Origin: CAIWHR01 sp035541655
GTDB lineage: Bacteria > Pseudomonadota > Gammaproteobacteria > Burkholderiales > Casimicrobiaceae
NCBI GenBank assembly: GCA_035541655.1
Contig: DATKMY010000063.1
Span: 1 to 47,310 of the forward strand
Length of the DNA stretch: 47,310 nucleotides
Direction of reading: 5' to 3'
Under the pieces are notes generated by a model, which saw only the letters and a list, made by a program, of their open reading frames with translations, was not told where the DNA came from and searched no databases. Every line of letters begins with the position of its first letter. The first letter of the stretch is position 1. This document shows, one piece after another, positions 8,143 to 16,733 of this stretch. The translations under genes and the position numbers were made by a program.

Positions 8143-9578
8143 TGGCGGACGCCCCTCAGCCCGAAGATCCGCTGGATCCACATCCGCGACGAGGGGGTCA
8201 GCCCTTCCTTCAATCGCTGATCGGCGACGCGACGATTGATCTGCGCGAGCGTCGGATACGCGTGGATGACGCCGGTCAGCTCCTTGGCGTTCATCCCCTT
8301 CGCGACCGCCAGCACGTATTCGGCGATCAGCTCGCCGGCGTGCGCGCCGACGATCGCCGCGCCGAGCACCTTGCCGCGCGGATCGGTGACGATCTTCGCG
8401 AAGCCGGTGGTCTCGCCTTCGGCGCGCGCGCGGTCGATGTCGTCGAAGGCGAAGCGATAGATCCGGTGCGCGACGCCCTGATGCTTCGCTTCGGCTTCGG
8501 AGAGCCCGACGCGCGCGAGCTCGGGATCGGTGTACGTGCACGACGGAACGACGGGCGAGGGCTTCGCCCAGCGCATCCGGAAGATCGCATGCCGCAGCAG
8601 GATTCCGGCATGGTGCTCGGCGACGTGGGTGAATTGCGCTCCGCCGGCGGCGTCGCCGATCACGTAGATGGCGGGGTTCGTCGTGCGCAGGCCGTCGTCG
8701 CCGAGGACGAACCGACCGTTGTCGAGCTCGACGCCGGCAGCGTCGAGCCCGAGTCCCTCGATGTTCGCGAGGCGGCCCGCGGCGATAAGCAGATGGGTGC
8801 CGACGAGCTCAGTGGGTCTGCCGTCCGCGGTGCGCAGCATCACGCGGATGTCGCCTTTGCGTCCCTGGCAGCTCAGGATCGCTGCGCCGAGATGGTGGCG
8901 GATGCCTTCGGCGGTCAGCGCGGCGAATACGACCGCGGCAGCGTCGGCGTCTTCGCGCGGGAGGATTCGCGGCGCGACGTCGACGACGGTGACCTCGCTC
9001 CCGAGGCGGCGAAACGCCTGCGCCATTTCGCAGCCGATCGGGCCCGCGCCGACCACCAGCAGTGACGGAACGGGTTCGCGGAGGTCGAAGATCGTCTCGT
9101 TGGTGAGAAACGGCGTGCGTTCGATTCCCGGCAGCCGCGGAACCGCGGGGCGCGACCCTGTGGCGATCACGAACGTTTTCGCCGTGAGCTTCCTGCCGTT
9201 GACCTCGAAGGCGCCGCGCGCGACGAACTTCCCGGCGCCGAAGAACACTTCGACGCCGAGGCCGCGGAATCGCTCCGGACTGTCGTTCGGCTCGATTCCC
9301 TTGATGACCTCGGCGACGCGCTCCATCACGCGCGCGAGATCGGGACGCGGGGCCGCCGGGGTGAGCGCCCAGCGGTCGGCGTGGCGCATCTGATAGGCGA
9401 CGCGCGCGGACTTGATCAGGGTCTTCGACGGTACGCAGCCGTACCAGAGGCAGTCGCCGCCGAGGCGGTTCTTCTCGACGAGGGCCACCTTCGCGCCGAG
9501 TGCTGCGCCGCCCGCGGCCACGACAAGGCCACCCGAGCCGCCGCCGATTACCACGATGTCGAATTCGGGTTGAGTCAT
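8139..9578 (-). CDS. Mercuric-reductase-like FAD disulfide oxidoreductase
   Basis: This 479-residue flavoprotein of the lipoamide dehydrogenase/mercuric reductase family starts at ATG 9578 (MTQPEFDIVVIGGGSGG). It has the FAD fold (GGGSGG, residues 12-17), redox-active cysteines Cys43 and Cys48 in GGDCLWYGCVPSKT, an NAD(P) motif (LLVVGAGPIGCEMAQAFRRL), a second FAD contact (YVIGDAAGG) and the C-terminal dimerisation domain ending in HAYPTLAQINRRVADQRL. It lacks the N-terminal metal-binding domain and the C-terminal Cys pair of true mercuric reductases, so mercury reduction is unlikely. It is the first gene of the four-gene operon and overlaps the TVP38 start by 4 bases. The natural electron acceptor is unknown. 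Confidence 0.88.
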   Translation of the reverse strand: MTQPEFDIVVIGGGSGGLVVAAGGAALGAKVALVEKNRLGGDCLWYGCVPSKTLIKSARVAYQMRHADRWALTPAAPRPDLARVMERVAEVIKGIEPNDSPERFRGLGVEVFFGAGKFVARGAFEVNGRKLTAKTFVIATGSRPAVPRLPGIERTPFLTNETIFDLREPVPSLLVVGAGPIGCEMAQAFRRLGSEVTVVDVAPRILPREDADAAAVVFAALTAEGIRHHLGAAILSCQGRKGDIRVMLRTADGRPTELVGTHLLIAAGRLANIEGLGLDAAGVELDNGRFVLGDDGLRTTNPAIYVIGDAAGGAQFTHVAEHHAGILLRHAIFRMRWAKPSPVVPSCTYTDPELARVGLSEAEAKHQGVAHRIYRFAFDDIDRARAEGETTGFAKIVTDPRGKVLGAAIVGAHAGELIAEYVLAVAKGMNAKELTGVIHAYPTLAQINRRVADQRLKEGLTPSSRMWIQRIFGLRGVRQ

Positions 9579-9652
9579 GGGACGAAAGAGCGCGCTTGGT
9601 TCTCTTCCCCGCTCGGAGGTAGACCTGCCGGGCCCGACAATCGTTCGCTCGC

Positions 9653-9664
9653 GGTTCGCGAACC
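9653..9664. promoter_or_regulatory. 12-bp perfect palindrome upstream of the oxidoreductase-arsS operon
   Basis: GGTTCGCGAACC is a perfect palindrome about 75 bases upstream of the first gene of the minus-strand operon. Its position suits an operator for a dimeric repressor or activator. No regulator gene is adjacent, and I could not match the site to a known regulator. Confidence 0.35.
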
Positions 9665-9775
9665 TATTCCCGCAACCGGCATTCATTCTGAACCGCTGCG
9701 GCGGGTAGGTGAAGCTCGAAGGCGGCGGGACTCCGTTACCGTGCCAACGAGCGAGCGAGGCGCCCGAATCGACCC

Positions 9776-9934
9776 TCAGCGGCAAAGGGTTTTCGCGATT
9801 GCCCCCAGGGGTGAGGGTGCCGGTGCCGCCTGTGCCGGGCGTGCTGAGGGGCGCTGCTCGCCGGAGCGCGGTGCGGCGTGCCGGCTCAACTCGTCGGGGT
9901 TGTCGAGAGGATTCGGCGGCGCGGACGCCGGCAT
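9776..9934 (-). CDS. Possible small Pro/Ala-rich protein coupled to dnaE2
   Basis: A 52-codon ORF begins at ATG 9934, which shares its A with the dnaE2 stop (TGATG), an arrangement typical of translational coupling. The predicted product (MPASAPPNPLDNPDEL..., ending AIAKTLCR) is rich in Pro, Ala and Arg, with no recognisable domain. It could equally be chance read-through in high-GC sequence. There is no independent ribosome site, which is expected for a coupled start but also for a spurious ORF. Confidence 0.3.
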   Translation of the reverse strand: MPASAPPNPLDNPDELSRHAAPRSGEQRPSARPAQAAPAPSPLGAIAKTLCR

Positions 9935-12900
9935 CAGTGGAAATCGCGGGATCGGACGTCGAGGGCCCCCAGCAGCGGGGAGAGGTCGGCGAGCCTTCCT
10001 GCCAGCACGTGGACGACCGGGCCCACGCGCTCGATCTTTCCGAAGACGGCAAGAAGCTTCGCGCCGAGAAGCTCGCGCCGCTGGCGGTCGCTCAAGTCGC
10101 GCCAGACGATCACGTTGGTCGCGCCGGTTTCGTCTTCGAGCGTCACGAAGATCACCCCGCTCGCGGTGTCGGGCCGCTGGCGACCGATGACGATCCCGGC
10201 AGTGCGGACGATGCGACCCTGCGGGGTCGCAGCGATCTCCGACGCCGTCGCGAGGCGCTTCGCCCGCAACCGATCGCGCAGGAGGGCCAGCGGATGCCGC
10301 CGCAGCGTGAACGCGAGCCTCCGATAGTCGGCGACGATGTCCTGCCCTTCGGTGGGCGGCGGCAGCGGGGCAGTGGGTTCCTCGATCGGACTGCCCCCGG
10401 TGGCGAGTGCCGTAAGCACAGGCGGGCACCATAGCGGAGGCAGCCGTTCGACGCCGGCGACCTCCCACGCTGCGCCGTGACGGTGTCCGGCAAGCGCCAC
10501 GAGCGCGCCGGCTTCGGCGAGGCACGTCAAATCGCGCTTGTCGAGGCGCGCGCGATGGGCGAGGTCGGCGACACTCGCGAACGGCCTCGTCTGCCGCGCT
10601 TCGACCAGCCGCTTCGCGCCGGCTTCGGAAAACCCCGCAATGCAGCGCAAGCCGAGGCGCAGCGCAGGCGTCTCCGCCCCCATTTTCTCCAGCGTGCAGT
10701 CCCACTCGCTCACCGTCACATCGACGGGTCGCACCTCGACGTCGTGCCGGCGCGCATCGGAGACGAGCTGCGAAGGCCCGTAGAAGCCCATCGGCAGCGA
10801 GTTGAGGATCGCGCCGCAGAACGCCGCCGGCTCGTAGCGCTTGAGCCACGCCGATATGTAAACGAGAAGCGCGAAGGACGCCGAGTGCGATTCGGGGAAG
10901 CCGTATTCGCCGAAGCCCAGGATCTGCTGATAGATCTGCCGCGCGAACGCTTCGGCGTAACCGCGCGCCGCCATCCCGTCGATCAGCCGCTGCTCGAATT
11001 TCTCGAGCCCGCCTTTGCGCCGCCACGCCGCCATCGAGCGGCGCAGATGGTCGGCTTCGCCCGGCGTGAATCCCGCGGCGACGATCGCGAGCTGCATCAC
11101 CTGCTCCTGGAAGATCGGTACGCCGAGCGTGCGCTCGAGCACGGTCTTGACCGCTTCGCTCGGGTAGGTGATCGGCTCCGTTCCCTCGCGGCGCCGCAAG
11201 TACGGGTGGACCATCCCGCCCTGGATCGGCCCTGGCCGGACGATCGCGACCTCGATCACGAGGTCGTAGAAGCACGCTGGCTTCAAGCGCGGCAGCATCG
11301 ACTGCTGTGCGCGCGACTCGATCTGGAACACGCCGATCGTGTCGGCGCGCCGACACATCGCGTAGACCTCGGGATCTTCCGCAGGGATGTCCTGCATCCC
11401 GATCTCGCGGCCGCGGAAGTGCGACACCATCGCGAGCGCACGGCGGATCGCCGAGAGCATCCCGAGCGCGAGGCAATCGACCTTCAGGAGCCCCAGCGCG
11501 TCGAGATCGTCCTTGTCCCACTGCAGCACGGTGCGCGCCTTCATCGCCGCGTTCTCGACAGGCACCATCCGCTCGATCCGGTCGCGCGCGATGACGAAGC
11601 CGCCGACGTGCTGCGACAGGTGACGGGGAAAGCCCATCAGCTCGTTCGCGAGCGCGCTCAGGCGGACGATCGCCGGATTGTCGGGCTCGAACCCGGCTTC
11701 ACGGATGCGCTCCGGCAGCACGTTACGGCCGTCCCACCCGGCGAAGACGCCGGCAAGCCGGTCGACCTGCGCCAGGTCGAGCCCCAGCGCCTTGCCAACG
11801 TCGCGCACTGCGCTCTTCGGCCGATAGGTGATCAGCGTCGCGGCGATCGCCGCGCGGTCGCGACCATATTTCGTGTACACGTACTGCATCACCTCTTCGC
11901 GCCGCTGGTGCTCGAAGTCGACGTCGATGTCGGGCGGCTCGTTGCGCTCGCGGCTGATGAAGCGCTCGAACAGCATGTTCATCCGTGAGGGGTCGACTTC
12001 GGTGATGCCGAGCGCGTAGCAGACCGCCGAGTTGGCCGCCGAGCCGCGTCCCTGGCACAGGATCCCCTGCGAGCGGGCGTACGCGACGATATCGTGGACG
12101 GTGAGGAAGTAGGGCTCGTAGCGGAGCTCCGCGATCAGCGCGAGCTCGTGCTCGATCAGCTCGCGGACCTCCGCACGGACGACCGCGCCACGATAGCGCC
12201 GCGCGAGCCCTTCCTCGGTGAGCTTGCGCAGCCAGGACGTCGGCGTCTCGCCTGCCGGCACGATCTCCTCCGGGTATTCGTAGCGCAACTCGTCGAGCGA
12301 AAACGTGCAACGCCGAGAGATCGCGACGGTTTCCGCGAGAAGAGCCGCCGGATAGATCGTCGAGAGGCGCGGGCGCGAGCGCAGGTGCCGCTCGCCATTC
12401 GGGTGCAGAGCGAAACCGCAATCGGCGAGTGGTTTTTTCACGCGGATCGCGGTCAGCGTGTCCTGCAGCGCGCGCCGCGCGCGCACGTGCATGTGGACGT
12501 CGCCCGTCGCCACGAGCGGAAGTTCCGCGGCGCGGGCGAGCGATTCGTAGCGCACGAGCCGCAGACGGTCGCCTGCGCGGGCGAAGAGCTCCACGGCGAG
12601 CCACGAGCGGCCGGGAAAGGTGGCGGCGACCCAGCGTGCAGTGGAAAGCAGTGTCGGGGGCGATTTTTCCGGCGACTCCTCCGCAATCTGATCCAGCTCG
12701 CGAAAAGTCGTCTCTGACTCCACTTTTCGTAGCGATGCGTCCGGCGGCACCCACAGCGCGAGCAGTCCTCCCGCGAAAGCCGCGACGTCGTCGCACGAGA
12801 GCGCGTAGAGCCCCTTCGCCGCGTTGCGCCGTCCGCGGGTGATAAGTTGCGCGAGGTTGCCGTAGCTCGCGCGGTCGGTGACGAGCAGCACGATCTTCGT

Positions 12901-13122
12901 GCCGTCGTCGAGCCTGATCTCGCTGCCGATGACGAGCGGAAGCCGCGCTTCCTTCGCTGCGAGATGTGCGCGGACCACACCCGCGAGCGAGCATTCGTCG
13001 GTGATCGCGAGCGCCGCGTACCCGAGCGCCTGCGCACGCTGGACGAGCTCGTCCGGATGCGACGCGCCGCGCAGGAACGAGAAGTTCGTGAGGCAATGGA
13101 GCTCGGCGTAGGCGGGAAGCAT
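9934..13122 (-). CDS. dnaE2: Error-prone DNA polymerase DnaE2 (ImuC)
   Basis: This 1062-residue protein, about the usual length of the family, starts at ATG 13122 (MLPAYAELHCLTNFSFLRGA); the frame is open 23 codons further upstream to 13191. It contains the N-terminal PHP domain (HCLTNFSFLRGASHPDEL, ITDECSLAGVVRAH), the DNA polymerase III alpha catalytic core with acidic residues in PPDIDVDFEHQRREEV and in LGLLKVDCLALGML, the helix-hairpin-helix region, and a C-terminal OB fold (VRTAGIVIGRQRPD, GVIFVTLEDETGATNV). DnaE2 performs mutagenic translesion synthesis, normally with ImuA and ImuB. Neither partner is adjacent. I found no clear LexA box upstream. Confidence 0.94.
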   Translation of the reverse strand: MLPAYAELHCLTNFSFLRGASHPDELVQRAQALGYAALAITDECSLAGVVRAHLAAKEARLPLVIGSEIRLDDGTKIVLLVTDRASYGNLAQLITRGRRNAAKGLYALSCDDVAAFAGGLLALWVPPDASLRKVESETTFRELDQIAEESPEKSPPTLLSTARWVAATFPGRSWLAVELFARAGDRLRLVRYESLARAAELPLVATGDVHMHVRARRALQDTLTAIRVKKPLADCGFALHPNGERHLRSRPRLSTIYPAALLAETVAISRRCTFSLDELRYEYPEEIVPAGETPTSWLRKLTEEGLARRYRGAVVRAEVRELIEHELALIAELRYEPYFLTVHDIVAYARSQGILCQGRGSAANSAVCYALGITEVDPSRMNMLFERFISRERNEPPDIDVDFEHQRREEVMQYVYTKYGRDRAAIAATLITYRPKSAVRDVGKALGLDLAQVDRLAGVFAGWDGRNVLPERIREAGFEPDNPAIVRLSALANELMGFPRHLSQHVGGFVIARDRIERMVPVENAAMKARTVLQWDKDDLDALGLLKVDCLALGMLSAIRRALAMVSHFRGREIGMQDIPAEDPEVYAMCRRADTIGVFQIESRAQQSMLPRLKPACFYDLVIEVAIVRPGPIQGGMVHPYLRRREGTEPITYPSEAVKTVLERTLGVPIFQEQVMQLAIVAAGFTPGEADHLRRSMAAWRRKGGLEKFEQRLIDGMAARGYAEAFARQIYQQILGFGEYGFPESHSASFALLVYISAWLKRYEPAAFCGAILNSLPMGFYGPSQLVSDARRHDVEVRPVDVTVSEWDCTLEKMGAETPALRLGLRCIAGFSEAGAKRLVEARQTRPFASVADLAHRARLDKRDLTCLAEAGALVALAGHRHGAAWEVAGVERLPPLWCPPVLTALATGGSPIEEPTAPLPPPTEGQDIVADYRRLAFTLRRHPLALLRDRLRAKRLATASEIAATPQGRIVRTAGIVIGRQRPDTASGVIFVTLEDETGATNVIVWRDLSDRQRRELLGAKLLAVFGKIERVGPVVHVLAGRLADLSPLLGALDVRSRDFH

Positions 13123-13328
13123 GGGGCTTCGCTTGTTTCCGTGACCGCTCGGAGGGACCGGAGGCCGGTCGGAGCCAGGAGAATGCCGCATAAATATACG
13201 GTATTCGATCCGGCCCGGAAAGGCAGCCGACAGACGCCAGGGCCATGCTGCCGGCCGCTTTACCGAAGCCGGTAAGATGCGGGCTTCGCCTCGCTCGTCT
13301 CCTTCCGCCCCGTTCCCGAAAGCACTGC

Positions 13329-15014
13329 ATGCCCGACATCGCCTTCGACCGCTTCCATCGCTACGCCGAGCTCACCGCGATCCTCGAGGCGTTCGCTGCC
13401 GAACGGCCCGATCTCGTCTCCATGAAGTCGATCGGCAAGAGCCACGAGGGCCGCGATATCTGGGTGCTGGCGGTCACCAACACCGCGACGGGACCGGCCG
13501 CCGAGAAGCCCGCGTTCTGGGTCGACGGCAACATCCACTCGACCGAAGTCGCGGGATCGGCAGCGAACCTCTACTTTCTGCAGGTGCTCGTCACGCAATA
13601 CGGCAAGGATCCGGACATCACCCGCGCGCTCGACACCCGCGCGTTCTATGTGTGTCCGCGGATCAATCCCGACGGCGCCGAATGGGCGCTCGCCGACAAG
13701 CCGAAATGGGTGCGCTCGAGCACGCGTGCGTGGCCCTGGGACGAGGACGAGATCGAAGGCCTCACCGTCGAGGATGTCGACGGCGACGGGCGCATCCTGC
13801 AGATGCGCATTCGCGATTCGAACGGACTGTGGAAGGACCATCCGGAGCACCCGGGGCTCATGGTCCGCCGCGACCCGACCGAAACGGGCGGCACGTACTA
13901 CCGCGTCATTCCCGAGGGGTCGATGGAGGGCTGGGATGGTTTTACGTTACGCGTGAAGAAGAGGAAACAGGGACTTGATCTGAATAGGAATTTCCCGGCC
14001 AACTGGAGGCAGGAATTCGAGCAGCTCGGCGCGGGGCCTTACCCGACCTCCGAGCCCGAAGCGCGCGCGCTCGCGGAGTTCTTCGCGCACCACCCGAACG
14101 TAACGGGCGGCGTCTCGTTCCACACCTGGAGCGGCGTGCTGCTGCGCCCGTTCGATCATCTCGCCGATGACGAGATGCACGCCGAGGATCTGTGGCACTA
14201 CCAGAAGGTCGGCGTGAAAGGGACCGAGCTCACCGGCTATCCGGCGATCTCGGTGTTCCACGAGTTCCGCTATCACCCGAAATCGGTGATCGGCGGCTCG
14301 TTCGACTGGATCTACGAGCACTTGGGTATCTTCAGCTGGGTCGTCGAGATCTGGAGCCCGATGCGCGAGGCAGGCATCGAGAACTACCAGTACATCGAGT
14401 GGTTCCGCGACCACCCGATGGCCGACGACGTGAAGCTCTATCGCTGGAGCAAGGAGAAGCTGGGCGGACTCGCGCACATTGCGTGGAGGCCCTTCGACCA
14501 TCCGCAGCTCGGTGAGCTCGAGGTCGGCGGCTGGAACCGCTTTCACGCGTTCGGCAATCCGCCGCCGCAATGCCTCGAGCGCGAGCTCGCGCGCTTTCCG
14601 AAGTGGATCCTCTGGCAGGCGCTCACGTCGCCGCGGATGGAGCTGGTCGCCGCGCAGAGCGAAGCGCTTGCCGATGGCCACTGGCGCGTGCGGCTCGTGG
14701 TCCAGAACACCGGTTGGCTGCCGAGCTACGTATCGAAGCGCGCGCTCGAGCGCCGGGTCGTCCGCGGGGTGATCGCGGAAATCGCGCTGCCCGACGGCGC
14801 CGCGCTCGTCCAGGGCAAGCGCCGCGAGGAGATCGGGCAGCTCGAAGGCAAATGGGCGAAGCACACCGCGGTGTCGTTCTGGCCCGATTACAACGTCACC
14901 GACGATCGCGTGAAGGTCGAATGGATCGTGCGGGGAAAGCGCGGCGACCGCGTGGACCTGCTCGCGCGCCACGACCGGGCGGGCAGCGTGCGCGCGAGCG
15001 TGGTGCTCGGCTGA
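13329..15014 (+). CDS. M14 family zinc carboxypeptidase
   Basis: This 561-residue protein begins at ATG 13329 (MPDIAFDRFHRYAELTAILE) and has no signal peptide, so it is probably cytoplasmic. Zinc ligands His70 and Glu73 are in DGNIHSTEVAGSAAN; the substrate-binding segment DLNRNFPANW and a third ligand in VSFHTWSGVLLRPFDH follow; the catalytic Glu is in FSWVVEIWSP. The domain is interrupted by an insertion containing DVDGDGRILQMRIRD, seen in a large-bacterial M14 subgroup. A C-terminal region of about 150 residues probably forms a beta domain. A TAAGAT -10-like box at 13273-13278 gives a plausible start of transcription. The peptide substrate is unknown. Confidence 0.88.
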   Translation: MPDIAFDRFHRYAELTAILEAFAAERPDLVSMKSIGKSHEGRDIWVLAVTNTATGPAAEKPAFWVDGNIHSTEVAGSAANLYFLQVLVTQYGKDPDITRALDTRAFYVCPRINPDGAEWALADKPKWVRSSTRAWPWDEDEIEGLTVEDVDGDGRILQMRIRDSNGLWKDHPEHPGLMVRRDPTETGGTYYRVIPEGSMEGWDGFTLRVKKRKQGLDLNRNFPANWRQEFEQLGAGPYPTSEPEARALAEFFAHHPNVTGGVSFHTWSGVLLRPFDHLADDEMHAEDLWHYQKVGVKGTELTGYPAISVFHEFRYHPKSVIGGSFDWIYEHLGIFSWVVEIWSPMREAGIENYQYIEWFRDHPMADDVKLYRWSKEKLGGLAHIAWRPFDHPQLGELEVGGWNRFHAFGNPPPQCLERELARFPKWILWQALTSPRMELVAAQSEALADGHWRVRLVVQNTGWLPSYVSKRALERRVVRGVIAEIALPDGAALVQGKRREEIGQLEGKWAKHTAVSFWPDYNVTDDRVKVEWIVRGKRGDRVDLLARHDRAGSVRASVVLG

Positions 15015-15025
15015 GTTCGGGGCAA

Positions 15026-15044
15026 TTGTCAACAACGTTGACAA
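15026..15044. promoter_or_regulatory. 19-bp palindrome TTGTCAAC-AAC-GTTGACAA (copy 1)
   Basis: Two perfect 8-base arms flank a 3-base spacer, 12 bases after the M14 carboxypeptidase stop and about 130 bases before the phosphoesterase start. A copy with only two base differences occurs at 30175-30193. The symmetric, AT-richer sequence stands out from its surroundings and looks like a binding site for a dimeric regulator, or a short 3'-end hairpin. Confidence 0.5.
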
Positions 15045-15070
15045 ATGGCTGCGCCGCCGTCGCGGTCGTG

Positions 15071-15140
15071 GGGTGCGGGTGGCGCAAGCCGAAGGGCGCC
15101 CGGTCTCGTGAAGCCCGGAGGTTTGCGCCACCCGCAACCC
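15071..15140. repeat. REP-like long inverted repeat ahead of the phosphoesterase gene
   Basis: TGCGGGTGGCGCAA (15074-15087) is mirrored perfectly by TTGCGCCACCCGCA (15123-15136), and flanking GGG/CCC extends the stem past one bulge. The 35-base loop contains its own palindrome GGGCGCCC. The element ends 36 bases before the phosphoesterase ATG. Such imperfect hairpins resemble dispersed repetitive extragenic palindromes. It may be a genomic repeat or a structured leader. Confidence 0.5.
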
Positions 15141-15176
15141 AACGCCGTCGAGGTTGACTATTGGAGGAAGCAATCG

Positions 15177-16676
15177 ATGCCTGACCTCTCGACTAGACTG
15201 AGATGCGCGTTGACGCTCGCGGTGGCCACACTCGCCGGTGCCGGGTGCACGACGGTGTCCACGGCCCCGAAAACCGGGCTCGACCGGATCGAGCACATCG
15301 TCGTCATCTATGCGGAGAACCGCAGCTTCGACAACCTCTACGGACTCTTTCCGGGCGCCGACGGCATCAACAACGCGACGCCCGAGCAGTACACGCAGGT
15401 CGACTACGACGGCAAGCCGCTGCCGCATCTGCCGCCGGTGTGGAAGGGAAGAGACCCGGATCCGGCGTTTCCGCGGGACCTGCCCAACCGGCCGTTTCGC
15501 ATCGACGCGCCGCCGATCAACATGCCTCTCTCGGTGCCCACGCGCGATCTCATCCACAAGTTCTATCCGCAGCAGGAGCAGATCGACGGCGGCCGCAACA
15601 ATCGCTTCGCCGAAGTCTCCGACGCCGGCGGACTCGCGATGGGCTACTACGACGGCTCGAAGCTGCCGATGTGGAAGTGGGCTACCGAGTACACGCTCGC
15701 CGACCACTTCTTCATGGGGGCGTTCGGCGATTCCTACATCAATCACTTCTGGCTGATCTGCGCGTGCACGCCGCGCGACGCCGAACCGCCGAAGAATCGG
15801 ATCGCACAGCTGGATGAGCGCGGCTGGCTCAAGCGGCGGCCCGATTCGCCACCTTCGGCGCTGACGGGGCCCGCCGCGTTCGTTCCGGGCGACTTCACTG
15901 CCGACGGCTATTCGATCGCGACGAACCAGCCGGCCTATCAACCGTCGAACCTGCGGCCGGCGGCGGATGGCGATCCGCGGTACGCCGACACCGCGAAGGG
16001 AGGGTTCCTGCCGCCGCAGACGCAGAAGACCATCGGCGACACGCTTTCCGCGAAGGGCATCTCGTGGGCGTGGTACGGCGGCGCGTGGGCGGCCGCAGTG
16101 AAGGATGGCATGCAGCCGCCGAGCGCGAAGCGGCAGATCATCTACAACAACGATCCGGGCCATCCCTACTTCGTCGTCCACCATCAGCCGTTCAACTACT
16201 TCGCGCGGTTCGCGCCGGGAACCGCCGACCGCGAGCTTCATCTGAAGGACTACACGGATCTCGTCGCCGGCATCGACCGGGGCGAGCTGCCTGCAGTGGC
16301 CTTCTACAAGCCGCAGGGCACATTCAACGAGCATCCGGGCAACACCGACGTGATGTCCGGCGACATCCACATCTCGGAGCTGGTCGGCAGGATCAAGGCG
16401 AGCCCGCTGTGGACGTCGACGGCGATCATCGTCACCTACGACGAAAACGGCGGCTTCTGGGATCACGTGGCGCCGCCCAAAGGCGATCGCTGGGGGCCGG
16501 GAACGCGAATTCCGGCGATCATCATCTCGCCCTACGCGAAGCGCGGCTACGTCGATCACACCTATTACGATACGACGTCGATCATCAAGTTCATCACGCG
16601 GCGCTTCGCGCTGGAGCCGCTTCCGGGGGCGCGCGCGAACGCCGGCGATCTCACGGCCGCGTTCGACTTGCCCTAG
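15177..16676 (+). CDS. Phosphoesterase/acid phosphatase family (PF04185) lipoprotein
   Basis: This 499-residue protein starts at ATG 15177 behind a strong GGAGGAAG ribosome site. Residues 1-24 are a signal with a possible lipobox (LAGAGC, Cys24). The phosphoesterase domain has metal/nucleophile motifs IEHIVVIYAENRSFDNLYG, WATEYTLADHFFMGAFGDS, FNEHPGNTDVMSGD, VTYDENGGFWDHVAPP and ISPYAKRGYVDHTYYD. These match the phospholipase C/acid phosphatase (AcpA-like) family, which hydrolyses phosphate esters outside the cytoplasm. Length and motif order suit the acid phosphatase branch more than the 700-residue phospholipases C. It follows the inverted repeat and 19-bp palindrome, whose role in its control is unknown. 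Confidence 0.88.
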   Translation: MPDLSTRLRCALTLAVATLAGAGCTTVSTAPKTGLDRIEHIVVIYAENRSFDNLYGLFPGADGINNATPEQYTQVDYDGKPLPHLPPVWKGRDPDPAFPRDLPNRPFRIDAPPINMPLSVPTRDLIHKFYPQQEQIDGGRNNRFAEVSDAGGLAMGYYDGSKLPMWKWATEYTLADHFFMGAFGDSYINHFWLICACTPRDAEPPKNRIAQLDERGWLKRRPDSPPSALTGPAAFVPGDFTADGYSIATNQPAYQPSNLRPAADGDPRYADTAKGGFLPPQTQKTIGDTLSAKGISWAWYGGAWAAAVKDGMQPPSAKRQIIYNNDPGHPYFVVHHQPFNYFARFAPGTADRELHLKDYTDLVAGIDRGELPAVAFYKPQGTFNEHPGNTDVMSGDIHISELVGRIKASPLWTSTAIIVTYDENGGFWDHVAPPKGDRWGPGTRIPAIIISPYAKRGYVDHTYYDTTSIIKFITRRFALEPLPGARANAGDLTAAFDLP

Positions 16677-16733
16677 CCGGGTGTTCCGGCGCCGCGAGCG
16701 CTCGCTCGATCGGACGAAAGGACCGCCGCCGTC

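Noticed and set aside
8139..9578. Mercury resistance (merA)
   Set aside because: The protein lacks the N-terminal metal-binding domain and the C-terminal cysteine pair of mercuric reductases, and no other mer genes are present.
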